A program made the position numbers and the translations under genes. A stretch of 64,000 nt of DNA, from positions 4,055,636 through 4,119,635 of the forward strand of contig NZ_CM007717.1 in the NCBI RefSeq assembly GCF_002019855.1, read 5' to 3'. The notes beneath the pieces were generated by a model. The model saw nothing but the letters and a program-made list of their open reading frames with translations, had not been told where the DNA came from and searched no databases. Source of the stretch: Streptomyces antibioticus (lineage in GTDB: Bacteria; Actinomycetota; Actinomycetes; Streptomycetales; Streptomycetaceae). This document shows, piece by piece, positions 16,926 to 25,402 of this stretch; the first letter of the stretch is position 1, and each line of letters opens with the position of its first letter.

Positions 16926-18398
16926 CTACACCGGCCCGGGCGGGGTCGGCTTGCGGTCGGGGTCGTCCAGCAGGATGGCCAGATGCCGCCCCACGTGGTC
17001 GTGCCAGCCCTCGGGCCCGAGCGCCAGCGCCTCCTTCCGCCACTGCCGGATCCGGTCGGCGAGGCCCCCGAGGGAACGGTCCTGGAGGATCTCCCCGACG
17101 GCGTCGTGGAAGGCCGCGTCGGAACAGTCCTCCCGGTGCCAGATCATCGCCGGCACCCCGGCGCGCAGCCCGGCCAGCATCTCGCGGCGGCCGGCGCCCG
17201 CGTCCTCGCCGGGCGGCTCGCTGAGCACCAGGCAGACGGCGTTGCGGTCCTCCTTCAGCTCCCGCTCCAGATGGAAGAAGTACGCCCCGTCCTGCGCGGG
17301 CCGGCTCCAGTGCGAGTGGCTGTCGGCCGGGCGCTCGCTGAACTGCCGCCACTTGATGTGCCAGGGCCGGTGCCAGGCGGCCCGCTGCAACCGCTCAAGG
17401 GAACGCACGACGACCGGGTAGTCGAGGGCGAGCGGGGTCGGGTAGGGAGAGTCGGACTCCTTGGACCACCACTCGACGGGCTCGTTCAGCAGCTCCCAGG
17501 GCAGCACGAACTCGAGGATCACCGGCTGGCGCAGATCGGCCCACCGGCTCTCGGTCTCCTCCACGAGCCGCTCCACCGCGCCGGGCAGCTCATCGCGCCG
17601 CAGGTGGTCGGTCTCGCCGCGCACCGGGTGCCAGCCCTCGGAGTCGGACTGCCGCCAGTGCGAAAGGTAGTAGCGGTCGGCCTCGACCCGGTCCGGCTCG
17701 AACTGGATCAGCAGATACGCCGGCACCAGCGAGGGCTCCGGCCGCGGGAACTCCGAGTGCTGCCAGTCCGCGAGCAGCGTCTCCACCCCGAGCGGCACGG
17801 CCTGCTCCCGGTTGAAGCGGCGCAGCAGCTCGGCGGCCTCCGCCCGGCCGTCCTCCACCAGCCACTCCGCCGTCAGCGACAGGAACGCCATGCTCGGCGG
17901 CAGCTCACCGCGCGGGGTGTTCTCCCCCGCGAGCCGGAGGAACACCTGCCACGCCGTACGGCACCAGACGGGCAGCTCCTGCACCCGGGACCGGGTGGCG
18001 CGGCGGGCCATCGCCGAGATGTCGGCGGCGCCGATCGACTGGAGGACCGGCTGTAAGCCCCGCAGGTCGGCCTGGCCGAAGAAGTCGACGGCCTCCCACT
18101 CGTCCACCAGCGGCCACAGCTCGGCGACCGTCGCGGACTCCCGCTCCACATACTCCAGCGACCGCACCAGACAGGCCAGCCCGTCACCGACCGCGGTGCA
18201 CTCCCGCACCACCGTCAGCAGCCACGGCCGCAGCCGGTCCCCGGTGAGCGGCTCCACCCGGGCGCCCAGCTCACCCGAGAGCATGTCGCGCCAGATCTCC
18301 CGACTGGCCGCCTGCCCCACCGTCCCCGACCGCTGAAGCGCGTCCACGACAGCCGCAACCAGCTCGTTCCGCACCCGCTCCGGACTCCGCTCTCCCAC
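16926..18398 (-). CDS. VMAP-C domain protein with N-terminal effector-associated domain
   Basis: The 490-aa protein starts at a GTG (18398) with GGAGG 7 nt upstream. Residues about 8-90 are a helical effector-associated domain (ELVAAVVDAL, LRPWLLTVVRECT, LVRSLEYVERESA) that aligns with the C-terminus of the protease at 9158-10303. The middle is helical. The C-terminal 300 residues match the vWA-MoxR-associated-protein C domain, with VILEFVLPWELLNEPVEWW and a Rossmann-like LAGLRAGVPAMIWHRED. VMAP proteins are adaptor-like parts of NTP-dependent conflict systems. It lies upstream of the NB-ARC/TPR gene on the same strand (332-nt gap). Confidence 0.8.
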   Translation of the reverse strand: MGERSPERVRNELVAAVVDALQRSGTVGQAASREIWRDMLSGELGARVEPLTGDRLRPWLLTVVRECTAVGDGLACLVRSLEYVERESATVAELWPLVDEWEAVDFFGQADLRGLQPVLQSIGAADISAMARRATRSRVQELPVWCRTAWQVFLRLAGENTPRGELPPSMAFLSLTAEWLVEDGRAEAAELLRRFNREQAVPLGVETLLADWQHSEFPRPEPSLVPAYLLIQFEPDRVEADRYYLSHWRQSDSEGWHPVRGETDHLRRDELPGAVERLVEETESRWADLRQPVILEFVLPWELLNEPVEWWSKESDSPYPTPLALDYPVVVRSLERLQRAAWHRPWHIKWRQFSERPADSHSHWSRPAQDGAYFFHLERELKEDRNAVCLVLSEPPGEDAGAGRREMLAGLRAGVPAMIWHREDCSDAAFHDAVGEILQDRSLGGLADRIRQWRKEALALGPEGWHDHVGRHLAILLDDPDRKPTPPGPV

Positions 18399-18535
18399 CC
18401 CGTTACCTCCAGACAGCCTGCACGGTTCCCTGACGGTGCCGACCAGGGTACGGCCGTGGGGTGGGGCGGGGGCAGCAAGTACCGCAGAAAGCGGAGAGAG
18501 GGCTTGAGGGAGAGGAGAGGCGCGGTGACGATCGG

Positions 18536-18608
18536 AGCCCCCTGTCGGACTCGAACCGACGACCTTCGCTTTACAAGAGCGGTGCTCTACCAGCTGAGCT
18601 AAGGAGGC
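18536..18608 (-). tRNA. tRNA-Thr (anticodon TGT)
   Basis: The 73-nt cloverleaf reads on the minus strand with acceptor stem GCCTCCT/AGGGGGC, D-arm TAGCTCAGCTGGTAGAGCA, anticodon loop CTTGTAA with anticodon TGT at 18573-18575, and T-arm GGTTCGAGTCC. The discriminator base is T and no CCA is encoded. tRNA genes are common integration sites, and this one borders the accessory island at 7-18.4 kb, though I see no duplicated att copy near 7 kb. Confidence 0.95.
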
Positions 18609-18827
18609 GTGCGCGTGCGTGGTCACGTACGTGCCCGTGCAGTGTACCCAGGCCGCCGGGGCGGCCCGTCGAAAATTTCCGCGAAGTTCACATGCCGCCA
18701 GGTACTGACAGATCGGGCGGACGGCAGGTAGCGTCTCGGGAAGTTCACTCAGGTGGACTACACCACACCACCTTCCTACAACGGATCGTCCGGCACGTTC
18801 CTGCCGGTAGAAGGGGGCCTCTGAGCC

Positions 18828-19916
18828 ATGGCCACTGTTACGTTCGACAAGGCGACCCGGATCTACCCGGGTTCCACCAAGCCCGCGGTCGACGCCCTGG
18901 AGATCGACATCGCGGACGGTGAGTTCCTCGTCCTCGTCGGCCCGTCCGGTTGCGGCAAGTCCACCTCCCTGCGGATGCTCGCGGGTCTCGAGGACGTCAA
19001 CGGCGGCGCGATCCGCATCGGCGACCGCGACGTCACGCACCTGCCGCCGAAGGACCGGGACATCGCCATGGTGTTCCAGAACTACGCGCTCTACCCGCAC
19101 ATGTCGGTCGCCGACAACATGGGCTTCGCGCTGAAGATCGCCGGCGTCAACAAGACGGTGATCCGCCAGAAGGTCGAGGAGGCCGCGAAGATCCTCGACC
19201 TCACCGAGTACCTGGACCGCAAGCCGAAGGCCCTCTCCGGCGGTCAGCGCCAGCGCGTCGCGATGGGCCGCGCCATCGTGCGTGAGCCGCAGGTCTTCCT
19301 CATGGACGAGCCGCTGTCCAACCTGGACGCCAAGCTCCGCGTCTCGACCCGTACGCAGATCGCGTCCCTCCAGCGCCGGCTCGGCATCACCACGGTGTAC
19401 GTCACCCACGACCAGGTCGAGGCCCTCACCATGGGCGACCGGGTCGCCGTCCTCAAGGACGGTCTGCTCCAGCAGGTCGACACCCCGCGCAACATGTACG
19501 ACAAGCCCGCCAACCTCTTCGTGGCCGGCTTCATCGGCTCCCCCGCGATGAACCTCGTCGAGGTCCCGATCGCCGACGGCGGCGTGAAGTTCGGCAACTC
19601 CGTGGTGCCGGTGCAGCGCGACGCGCTCTCCTCCACCACCGACAAGACGGTCACCGTGGGTGTCCGCCCCGAGCACTTCGACGTGGCCGGCGCCGACTCC
19701 GACCAGGGCCTCGCGGTCACCGTGAACGTCGTCGAGGAGCTGGGCTCGGACGCCTTCGTCTACGGCACCGCCCAGGTCGGCGGCGAGTCGAAGGACCTCG
19801 TGGTCCGCGTCGGCGGCCGTGACGTCCCGGAGAAGGGCAGCACGCTGCACGTCGTCCCGCGCGGCGGCGAGACCCACGTGTTCTCCACGTCGACGGGCGC
19901 CCGCCTGTCCGACTGA
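18828..19916 (+). CDS. msiK: Multiple-sugar import ATPase MsiK
   Basis: The 362-aa ABC ATPase of the MalK/UgpC type has Walker A GPSGCGKST (about 38-46), Q-loop MVFQNYALYPHM, signature LSGGQRQRVAMGRA, Walker B VFLMDEPLSNLD, H-loop VYVTHDQ and a C-terminal TOBE/regulatory region with VGVRPEHF. In Streptomyces one MsiK energises several carbohydrate ABC importers (cellobiose, maltose, chitobiose and others), and its gene stands alone without permease genes, as here. It is followed by a strong hairpin terminator and is therefore monocistronic. Confidence 0.95.
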   Translation: MATVTFDKATRIYPGSTKPAVDALEIDIADGEFLVLVGPSGCGKSTSLRMLAGLEDVNGGAIRIGDRDVTHLPPKDRDIAMVFQNYALYPHMSVADNMGFALKIAGVNKTVIRQKVEEAAKILDLTEYLDRKPKALSGGQRQRVAMGRAIVREPQVFLMDEPLSNLDAKLRVSTRTQIASLQRRLGITTVYVTHDQVEALTMGDRVAVLKDGLLQQVDTPRNMYDKPANLFVAGFIGSPAMNLVEVPIADGGVKFGNSVVPVQRDALSSTTDKTVTVGVRPEHFDVAGADSDQGLAVTVNVVEELGSDAFVYGTAQVGGESKDLVVRVGGRDVPEKGSTLHVVPRGGETHVFSTSTGARLSD

Positions 19917-19963
19917 CCCGTCCCGGACGGCGAGAACGACGGTCGAACGACGATTGACGGAGA

Positions 19964-19989
19964 GGGCCCCGCGGACTGCCGCGGGGCCC
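19964..19989 (+). terminator. Rho-independent terminator after msiK
   Basis: GGGCCCCGCGG (19964-19974) and CCGCGGGGCCC (19979-19989) form a perfect 11-bp stem with a 4-nt loop, followed by TTCCCC. It lies 47 nt after the msiK stop. Confidence 0.85.
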
Positions 19990-20144
19990 TTCCCCGTTCC
20001 CCGCACAAACCCCGGCATCCACGCCGTTTTCGACCCGTACGGCCCCTTGCCCGTCAACGCCCTACCCAAAAAGAGGCACCACTTCATCCCCCGTCCGGGT
20101 GACCAAATGTCGCCGGATGATTACCGGGCGCTACCCTCTCACGC

Positions 20145-20615
20145 GTGAAGCACTCCGCGAACCACTCCACCACCCAGCGCACGCGACGCGGCCAGGGCGG
20201 CCCAGCCCGCCGGATCGGCCGCTCGCTCGCCCTCGTCCTGCCCGTCGTCATGGTGCTCTCGGGGACCCTCGCGGTCACCCGGGTCAACTGGTCGGGGGAC
20301 CCCTCGGACTCGGTGCTCACCGCCTCCGACGTCTCCACCGCGCACCAGGTCGCCCACAACACCGCCAAGGCCCCGCAGGACGTCCTGCGCGACCAGTTGC
20401 TGACCGAGCTCCAGGAGAAGGACCCGGGCGTCGCCCTGACCCACCTCCAGGCCGCGGTGAACGGCAAGCCGTCCCTCGCCAAGCACTGCGCCTCGATCGC
20501 CCGCGCCCTGGGCCGCGCCGCGGTCCGCGCGTACGGCCCCTCCCGCGCCCAGTCCTACGCCCGCCCGGTCTGCGACACGGCCTTCGCCTCCGGCGTCCTG
20601 ACGGCCCACAGCTGA
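20145..20615 (+). CDS. Conserved hypothetical membrane-anchored or secreted protein
   Basis: The 156-aa protein starts with GTG. A basic N-terminus (RTRRGQGGPARRIGR) leads into one hydrophobic segment, LALVLPVVMVLSGTLAV (about 29-45), so it is probably exported and anchored or cleaved. The rest is helical and has two Cys (in AKHCASIARA and RPVCDTAFA) that could form a disulfide outside the cell. I recognise no domain. It is transcribed on its own after the msiK terminator. Confidence 0.7.
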   Translation: MKHSANHSTTQRTRRGQGGPARRIGRSLALVLPVVMVLSGTLAVTRVNWSGDPSDSVLTASDVSTAHQVAHNTAKAPQDVLRDQLLTELQEKDPGVALTHLQAAVNGKPSLAKHCASIARALGRAAVRAYGPSRAQSYARPVCDTAFASGVLTAHS

Positions 20616-21729
20616 CCCCCCACCCCGGGGGCCAACCGACCCCCGGGGCCCGGCCCCACCCACACCGGCCCAGGGGCACCTGCACAAGGCCCTCCACGAG
20701 ACCGAACGACAGCGGCAAGACGGGACGGGACGACACCACAGGCCCCGATTGGCTGACGCCAGGGCACCGCAGCTCCCCCAACCCCGGCACTGCCCACACC
20801 ACCGGCGACCGCACCCTTCCAAGCGGACGGGCCCCCGCCACCGGCCTCGCCCTGCCCGGCGGCCCGCGCGACCCCGCCTGCCCCCACCGGACCCCGCCCC
20901 TGCGGCAACCCACCATGTACGGCGCTGCCCGCGCCGCATGCCGTCGGCGACCGCATGATTCCGGGCGGACGGGCCCCGCCGTCGGCCTCGCCCTGCCCGG
21001 CAGGCGGCCCGCGTGAGACTGCCCGCTCCCACCGGCCCCGGTCCCTGCGGGAACTCACCGTGCGCGGCGCCGCCCACGCCGCCGTGCCGCCAGCAACCGC
21101 ACGCCCCCAGGCAGACGGGCGCCTCCCGCCGACCTCGCCCTGCCCGGCAGGCGGCCCGCGCGAGACTGCCTGCGCCCGCCCGCACCCGGCCCCTGCGGCA
21201 ACCCACCCTGCACGGCAACGCCCACGCCGCGTGCCGCCAGCGACCGCACCCTTCCCAGCGGACGGCCCCTGCCGCGGGCCCCGCCCGACCCCCAGCCCGC
21301 GCGACACCACCTGCCCCCACCGGCACCCGGCCCCCGCGGCAATCCACCATGCACGGCGCCGCCCACGCCACATGCCGCCAGCGACCGCACGCTCGCGGGC
21401 AGACGGGCGCCTCCCGCCGGACCCGGCCCCCGCCGCACCCCGACCACGGCCCACACCCACCCTGCCCGCCGCCTGCGCCACCTCCCGCACATCCCTGTCG
21501 GGGGGGACCCGCCCAGACCACCCGCAGCCCCACGTTCCGGGCCCCAACACCCGACCCCCACCCGGCGCCCCGACCGCACCCCCGCGCCGTCCTGCGAACC
21601 CACCCGCCGCCTCCCCCCTCCCCCTCCCCCATCCCTCCTCCCCCCTCGGCCCAGCCCAAGCGCCCCCCCAGCGCAAGCCGAAACCGGCCGCCCACCACTC
21701 TCGTAACACCCACCACGTACAGTTCCGCC
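20616..21729. repeat. Gene-free region with about four 145-bp tandem repeats
   Basis: No gene is supported in these 1.1 kb. The open frames are low-complexity Pro/Arg/Ala strings. A degenerate unit of 141-148 bp recurs: the anchor TGCGGCAACCCACCATG-like segment appears at 20901, 21046, 21194 and (as CGCGGCAATCCACC) 21335. Each copy is followed by a GCCGCCAGCGACCGCA-like and a CTCGCCCTGCCCGGC-like segment. The unit's function is unknown. From 21480 to 21729 the strand is C-rich and the promoter of the next gene should lie there. Confidence 0.7.
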
Positions 21730-22461
21730 ATGACTCACCCGCACGCCGCCTCCCGTCCCACGCAAGCCGTTGTCCTGGCCGGGGGCCAGGGGTCGCGGTT
21801 GCGGCCGTACACCGATGACCGGCCCAAGCCGATGGTGGAGATCCCCGGCACGGGGACGCCGATCATCGGGCATCAGCTCGGCTGGCTCGCCGAAGAGGGC
21901 GTCACGGACGTCGTCGTCTCCTGCGGGCACCTCGCCGAGGTCCTCCAGGAGTGGCTGGACTCCGCCGACCTGCCCGTGAAGGTCACCACGGTCGTCGAGA
22001 CCGAGCCCCTCGGCCGCGGCGGCGGTCTGCGGTACGCCGCCGCCCATCTGCCCCACCCGGACCGCCCCTGGTACGCCACCAACGGCGACATCTGGACCCG
22101 CTTCTCGCTGCGCGAGATGGCCGACTTCCACACCGAGCGGGACGCCGTCGCCACCCTGGCCCTCGCCCGCCCCCGTATCCCCTGGGGCGCCGTGCAGACG
22201 GACGGCTTCGGACACATCACCGACTTCATCGAGGCCCCGCCGACGACGTACGAGATCAACGCGGGCGTCTACGTCTTCTCCCCGGAGTTCGCCGCGCTGC
22301 TGCCCGAGCGCGGTGACCACGAGCGGACCACGTTCCCGCACCTGGCGCGCGAGCGCAGGCTGGCCGGCTTCCCCATCCCGCAGGGCGCGTACTGGCGGGC
22401 CATCGACACGGCGAAGGACCTCACCGAGGCCGCGAAGGAGCTGGCCGCGCTGGGCCGTTGA
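21730..22461 (+). CDS. Sugar-1-phosphate nucleotidyltransferase
   Basis: The 243-aa protein has the NTP-transferase signature AVVLAGGQGSRLRPYT at about 13-28 and a Lys in the DRPKPMVEI segment that follows. It also has ETEPLGRGGGLRYA, ATNGDIW and EINAGVYVFSPE. It is the short catalytic form (no hexapeptide-repeat tail) that makes NDP-sugars such as GDP-mannose or dTDP-glucose type products. The exact sugar cannot be told. It ends in a perfect hairpin shared with the convergent DoxX gene. The ribosome site before the ATG is weak. Confidence 0.85.
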   Translation: MTHPHAASRPTQAVVLAGGQGSRLRPYTDDRPKPMVEIPGTGTPIIGHQLGWLAEEGVTDVVVSCGHLAEVLQEWLDSADLPVKVTTVVETEPLGRGGGLRYAAAHLPHPDRPWYATNGDIWTRFSLREMADFHTERDAVATLALARPRIPWGAVQTDGFGHITDFIEAPPTTYEINAGVYVFSPEFAALLPERGDHERTTFPHLARERRLAGFPIPQGAYWRAIDTAKDLTEAAKELAALGR

Positions 22462-22479
22462 CCCCAGACGGACGCAAGA

Positions 22480-22514
22480 GGAACGGGGGTGCCTCCGCGA
22501 GGCACCCCCGTTCC
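22480..22514. terminator. Bidirectional terminator
   Basis: GGAACGGGGGTGCCTC (22480-22495) and GAGGCACCCCCGTTCC (22499-22514) form a perfect 16-bp stem with a 3-nt loop, between the convergent nucleotidyltransferase and DoxX genes. Confidence 0.9.
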
Positions 22515-22533
22515 CATGCTCACTCGGACCGCC

Positions 22534-24237
22534 TTACCCCAGCAGACCCCCCACCAGACCCGGCTGCCCCGTCGATGACGACGAGCCGGAGTCCGAGCCA
22601 CCGCTCGTCGCACCCCCCGTGCCGGTCGAACCGCCGGACGTGGGACCGGAGCTGGTGCTCGGCGCCTGTTCCACCGGTTCGGGCTGCTGCGGCGGGGCCT
22701 CGCCGGCCGTGCCCTGGGTCTGGCTGGGCGCACCGGCCGTGCTGCTGCCGGCGTCCGTGGCCGGGGCGCTGCCCGTACCGGACGCACCGGACGTGCCGGC
22801 CGTGGGCGCCGCCGAGGTGGCCTCCCGGGTCGGCGAGGTGGACGCGGCGGGGCTGCCGCTCGCCGGGTGGGAGCCGGACTCCTCCGGCAGCGGCGTGCCG
22901 GGCAGTTCGTTGCGCGGGGCCTCGCCCGGTCCCGGTACGACGACCCGGTCCGCGTCCCGCACGGCACCGCCGAGCAGGGCGCCGGTCAGCAGGGTCAGAC
23001 CGACGACGATCGCGGTGACCAGCGCACCCCGCCGCAGCACGTACCGGCGCAGCTCCCACAGGTCGGAGCGCGGGCCGAGCCGCCGCCAGGCGCTCGCCGC
23101 GAGCCGTCCGTCGACGGAGTAGACGGGCGCGCCGGCGATGATCAGCGGCGACCAGGCGGCCAGGTAGATGATGTCGGGCGTCTGGTAGACCGGGACGGTC
23201 TTCCAGCTCACGGTGACGATGAGCGCGGCGGACAGCAGCGCGCCCACGCTCGCCGCGACCCGCTGCCAGCAGCCCAGGACGGTCAGGACGCCCACCACGA
23301 CCTGGAGGAAGGCGATCACGAGCCCGGAGCCGACCGGGTGGTGCAGGGCGAACTGCCGCAGCGGCTCGGCGACTTCCCACGGGTGCAGGGTGTTGAGCCA
23401 CTTCACCATGGAGCCGCGCTCACCGCCGTCGAAGTAGACGGGGTCGCACAGCTTGCCCATGCCGGCGTACACGGACATGAAGCCGAGCAGGATGCGCAGC
23501 GGCAGGAGGACCACGCCGAGGTTCATCCGGCGGCCGGGGAAGTAGGCGTGCCGGGCGTCGTCGTCGGCGTGCCGGCGGCCGCCGCGCGGCGCGCTCCCGG
23601 CGGCGGTCGGCTCCTCGAAGTCGTCGAACTGACCGTCGTCGTAGGCGGGTTCGTCGTAGGCGCTGCCGACGGGGCGCATCTGCGGCAGCAGCCGGTGCTC
23701 GCCGGCCACGGGGGCGCGCTGGGCGCCGACGATCGGCGTCTCGAGGGTCTGGGCGGTGAGGTCGGCGTCGTATCCGTCGTACCCGGACCCGGTGTGCCCC
23801 TCGTAGCCGTCGTAACCGCCGACGCCGACGCGCGGGATGACCTGGGTGGCGCCGGCGTCGGCGGCCGCCGGGTCGCCGTGGCCGACGCTGCCCGCCCGCA
23901 CGGCCTGGAGCAGTCGGTGCGCGCCGGTGTCGTCGGGGGCGGTCTGGCCGCTCCAGACGACGGGCCGGCGGCGGGCACCGGCGGCGGCGCCCGCCCTGCC
24001 CGCCGGCCCGGCGAGGGGGACGCGCGGGGCGTCCTGAAAGGCGCTCATGTGCCGGGCGATCCGCGGGGATTGGCTGCGCCGCGCCGACGCGCCCAACTGC
24101 ACACGGAAACTCGCGTGCGTGACGATGACCTGCGCCGGATCGCTCGGCACCTTCACCATGCTCAGCGCGGGAACGTCGTCGAAGCCCGACGAGCGGTCCC
24201 CCGTGGGAGTGCGGGGTGTTCTGGTGTCCACACTCAT
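22534..24237 (-). CDS. DoxX-family membrane protein with long disordered ends
   Basis: The 567-aa protein has three parts. An N-terminal cytoplasmic region of about 235 residues includes Gly/Tyr/Asp-rich repeats (GGYDGYEGH, GYDGYDAD). A DoxX domain of four TM segments (about 240-390) begins LGVVLLPLRILLGFMSVYAG. A further TM (VTAIVVGLTLLTGALLGGA) is followed by a Ser/Thr/Pro/Gly-rich C-terminus of about 130 residues. DoxX domains are linked to redox and thiol balance at the membrane in mycobacteria; the role here is not established. It is probably monocistronic: the terminator lies downstream and the methyltransferase ends 115 nt upstream. Confidence 0.85.
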   Translation of the reverse strand: MSVDTRTPRTPTGDRSSGFDDVPALSMVKVPSDPAQVIVTHASFRVQLGASARRSQSPRIARHMSAFQDAPRVPLAGPAGRAGAAAGARRRPVVWSGQTAPDDTGAHRLLQAVRAGSVGHGDPAAADAGATQVIPRVGVGGYDGYEGHTGSGYDGYDADLTAQTLETPIVGAQRAPVAGEHRLLPQMRPVGSAYDEPAYDDGQFDDFEEPTAAGSAPRGGRRHADDDARHAYFPGRRMNLGVVLLPLRILLGFMSVYAGMGKLCDPVYFDGGERGSMVKWLNTLHPWEVAEPLRQFALHHPVGSGLVIAFLQVVVGVLTVLGCWQRVAASVGALLSAALIVTVSWKTVPVYQTPDIIYLAAWSPLIIAGAPVYSVDGRLAASAWRRLGPRSDLWELRRYVLRRGALVTAIVVGLTLLTGALLGGAVRDADRVVVPGPGEAPRNELPGTPLPEESGSHPASGSPAASTSPTREATSAAPTAGTSGASGTGSAPATDAGSSTAGAPSQTQGTAGEAPPQQPEPVEQAPSTSSGPTSGGSTGTGGATSGGSDSGSSSSTGQPGLVGGLLG

Positions 24238-24352
24238 CTAACCGAGTGACGTGTGGTTAGGACACTGCTTTGACCCACCGGATGTGTCCGGACCGCGTCA
24301 AGGTTGCGCGACACGTCGGAATTAACCCGTGTGAGTGAACCCGCGGGAGCCC

Positions 24353-25294
24353 TCAGACCCGGCGCCGAGCCGCCTCGTACAGCACGATGCCCGCCGCCAC
24401 ACCGGCGTTGAGCGATTCCGCGCCGCCCGGCATCGGGATCCGCACCCGGTGGTCGCAGGTCTCGCCGACCAGCCGGGACAGCCCCTTGCCCTCGCTGCCG
24501 ACGACGATGACGACCGGCCCGTCCAGGGCGGGCAGTTCGCCGATCTCGGCCTCGCCGTCGGCGGCCAGACCGACGACCACGATCCCCGCCTTCTTGTACG
24601 CCTCCAGGGCGCGGGTCAGGTTGGTGGCCCGCGCGACCGGCGTACGGGCCGCCGTGCCCGCCGAGGTCTTCCACGCACCGGCGGTCATACCGGCCGCGCG
24701 CCGCTCCGGGACGACGACGCCGTGGCCGCCGAACGCGGAGACGGACCGCACCACGGCGCCCAGGTTGCGCGGGTCGGTCACGCCGTCGAGGGCGACGATC
24801 AGCGGGTCCTGGCCCTCCGCGTAGGCGGCCTCGGCGAGGTCCTCGGGGTGCGCGTACTCGTACGGCGGGACCTGGAGCACGAGCCCCTGGTGGTTGAGGC
24901 CGTTGGTCATCCGGTCCAGCTCGGGACGCGGGGCCTCCATGAGGTTGATGCCGCCGCGCTCGGCCGCGAGCTGGAGCGCCTCGCGCACCCGCTCGTCGTT
25001 GTCGATGAACTGCTGGACGTAGAGCGTGGACGCGGGCACGCCCTCGCGCAGCGCCTCCACGACCGGGTTGCGGCCGACGACCAGCTCGGACGTGCCCTTG
25101 CCGCCGCGGCCGCGGGGCGCCGGACGGCGCTGGGACTGCTTGGCCTTGGCCGTGGCGAGGCGGTTCTTCTTGTGGCCCTTGCGCATCTCGGCGGGCGGGG
25201 TCGGACCCTTGCCCTCCAGGCCCCGGCGCCGCTGGCCGCCACTGCCGACCTGCGCGCCCTTCTTGCCGGACATGCGGCGGTTGTTGGCTGCCAT
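24353..25294 (-). CDS. rlmB: 23S rRNA 2'-O-methyltransferase, TrmH/RlmB (SpoU) family
   Basis: The 313-aa protein has a basic, probably unstructured N-terminal extension (residues 1-65, rich in Lys/Arg/Gly), then an RNA-binding SpoU substrate domain (VVGRNPVVEALR) and a knotted methyltransferase domain. Motif 1 is DPRNLGAVVRS, motif 2 is VVGSEGKGLSRLV and motif 3 is IPMPGGAESLNAGVAAGI, which binds S-adenosylmethionine in the trefoil knot. The likely product is Gm2251 in 23S rRNA. It sits just downstream of cysS in the conserved actinobacterial order ispD-ispF-cysS-rlmB and may be cotranscribed with it (108-nt gap). Confidence 0.9.
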   Translation of the reverse strand: MAANNRRMSGKKGAQVGSGGQRRRGLEGKGPTPPAEMRKGHKKNRLATAKAKQSQRRPAPRGRGGKGTSELVVGRNPVVEALREGVPASTLYVQQFIDNDERVREALQLAAERGGINLMEAPRPELDRMTNGLNHQGLVLQVPPYEYAHPEDLAEAAYAEGQDPLIVALDGVTDPRNLGAVVRSVSAFGGHGVVVPERRAAGMTAGAWKTSAGTAARTPVARATNLTRALEAYKKAGIVVVGLAADGEAEIGELPALDGPVVIVVGSEGKGLSRLVGETCDHRVRIPMPGGAESLNAGVAAGIVLYEAARRRV

Positions 25295-25402
25295 GACCTA
25301 CCTGTCTGTGTGAGGCGCGCGAAAGCGCACGCCGTGCGTACGTACGTACATGCAGTGTGCCGCCCGGACGGCCGGGCGGCACAATCGATCAAGAAACGGC
25401 GG

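Noticed and set aside
18400..18620. tRNA-Thr as the integration site of the 7-18 kb island
   Set aside because: The tRNA borders the island, but no second copy of its 3' end lies near 7 kb and there is no integrase, so the link is only positional.
20099..21818. Long frames through the 145-bp repeat region, on both strands
   Set aside because: They encode low-complexity Pro/Arg/Ala strings with no domain, no ribosome site and no sensible start. The repeats alone explain the openness.
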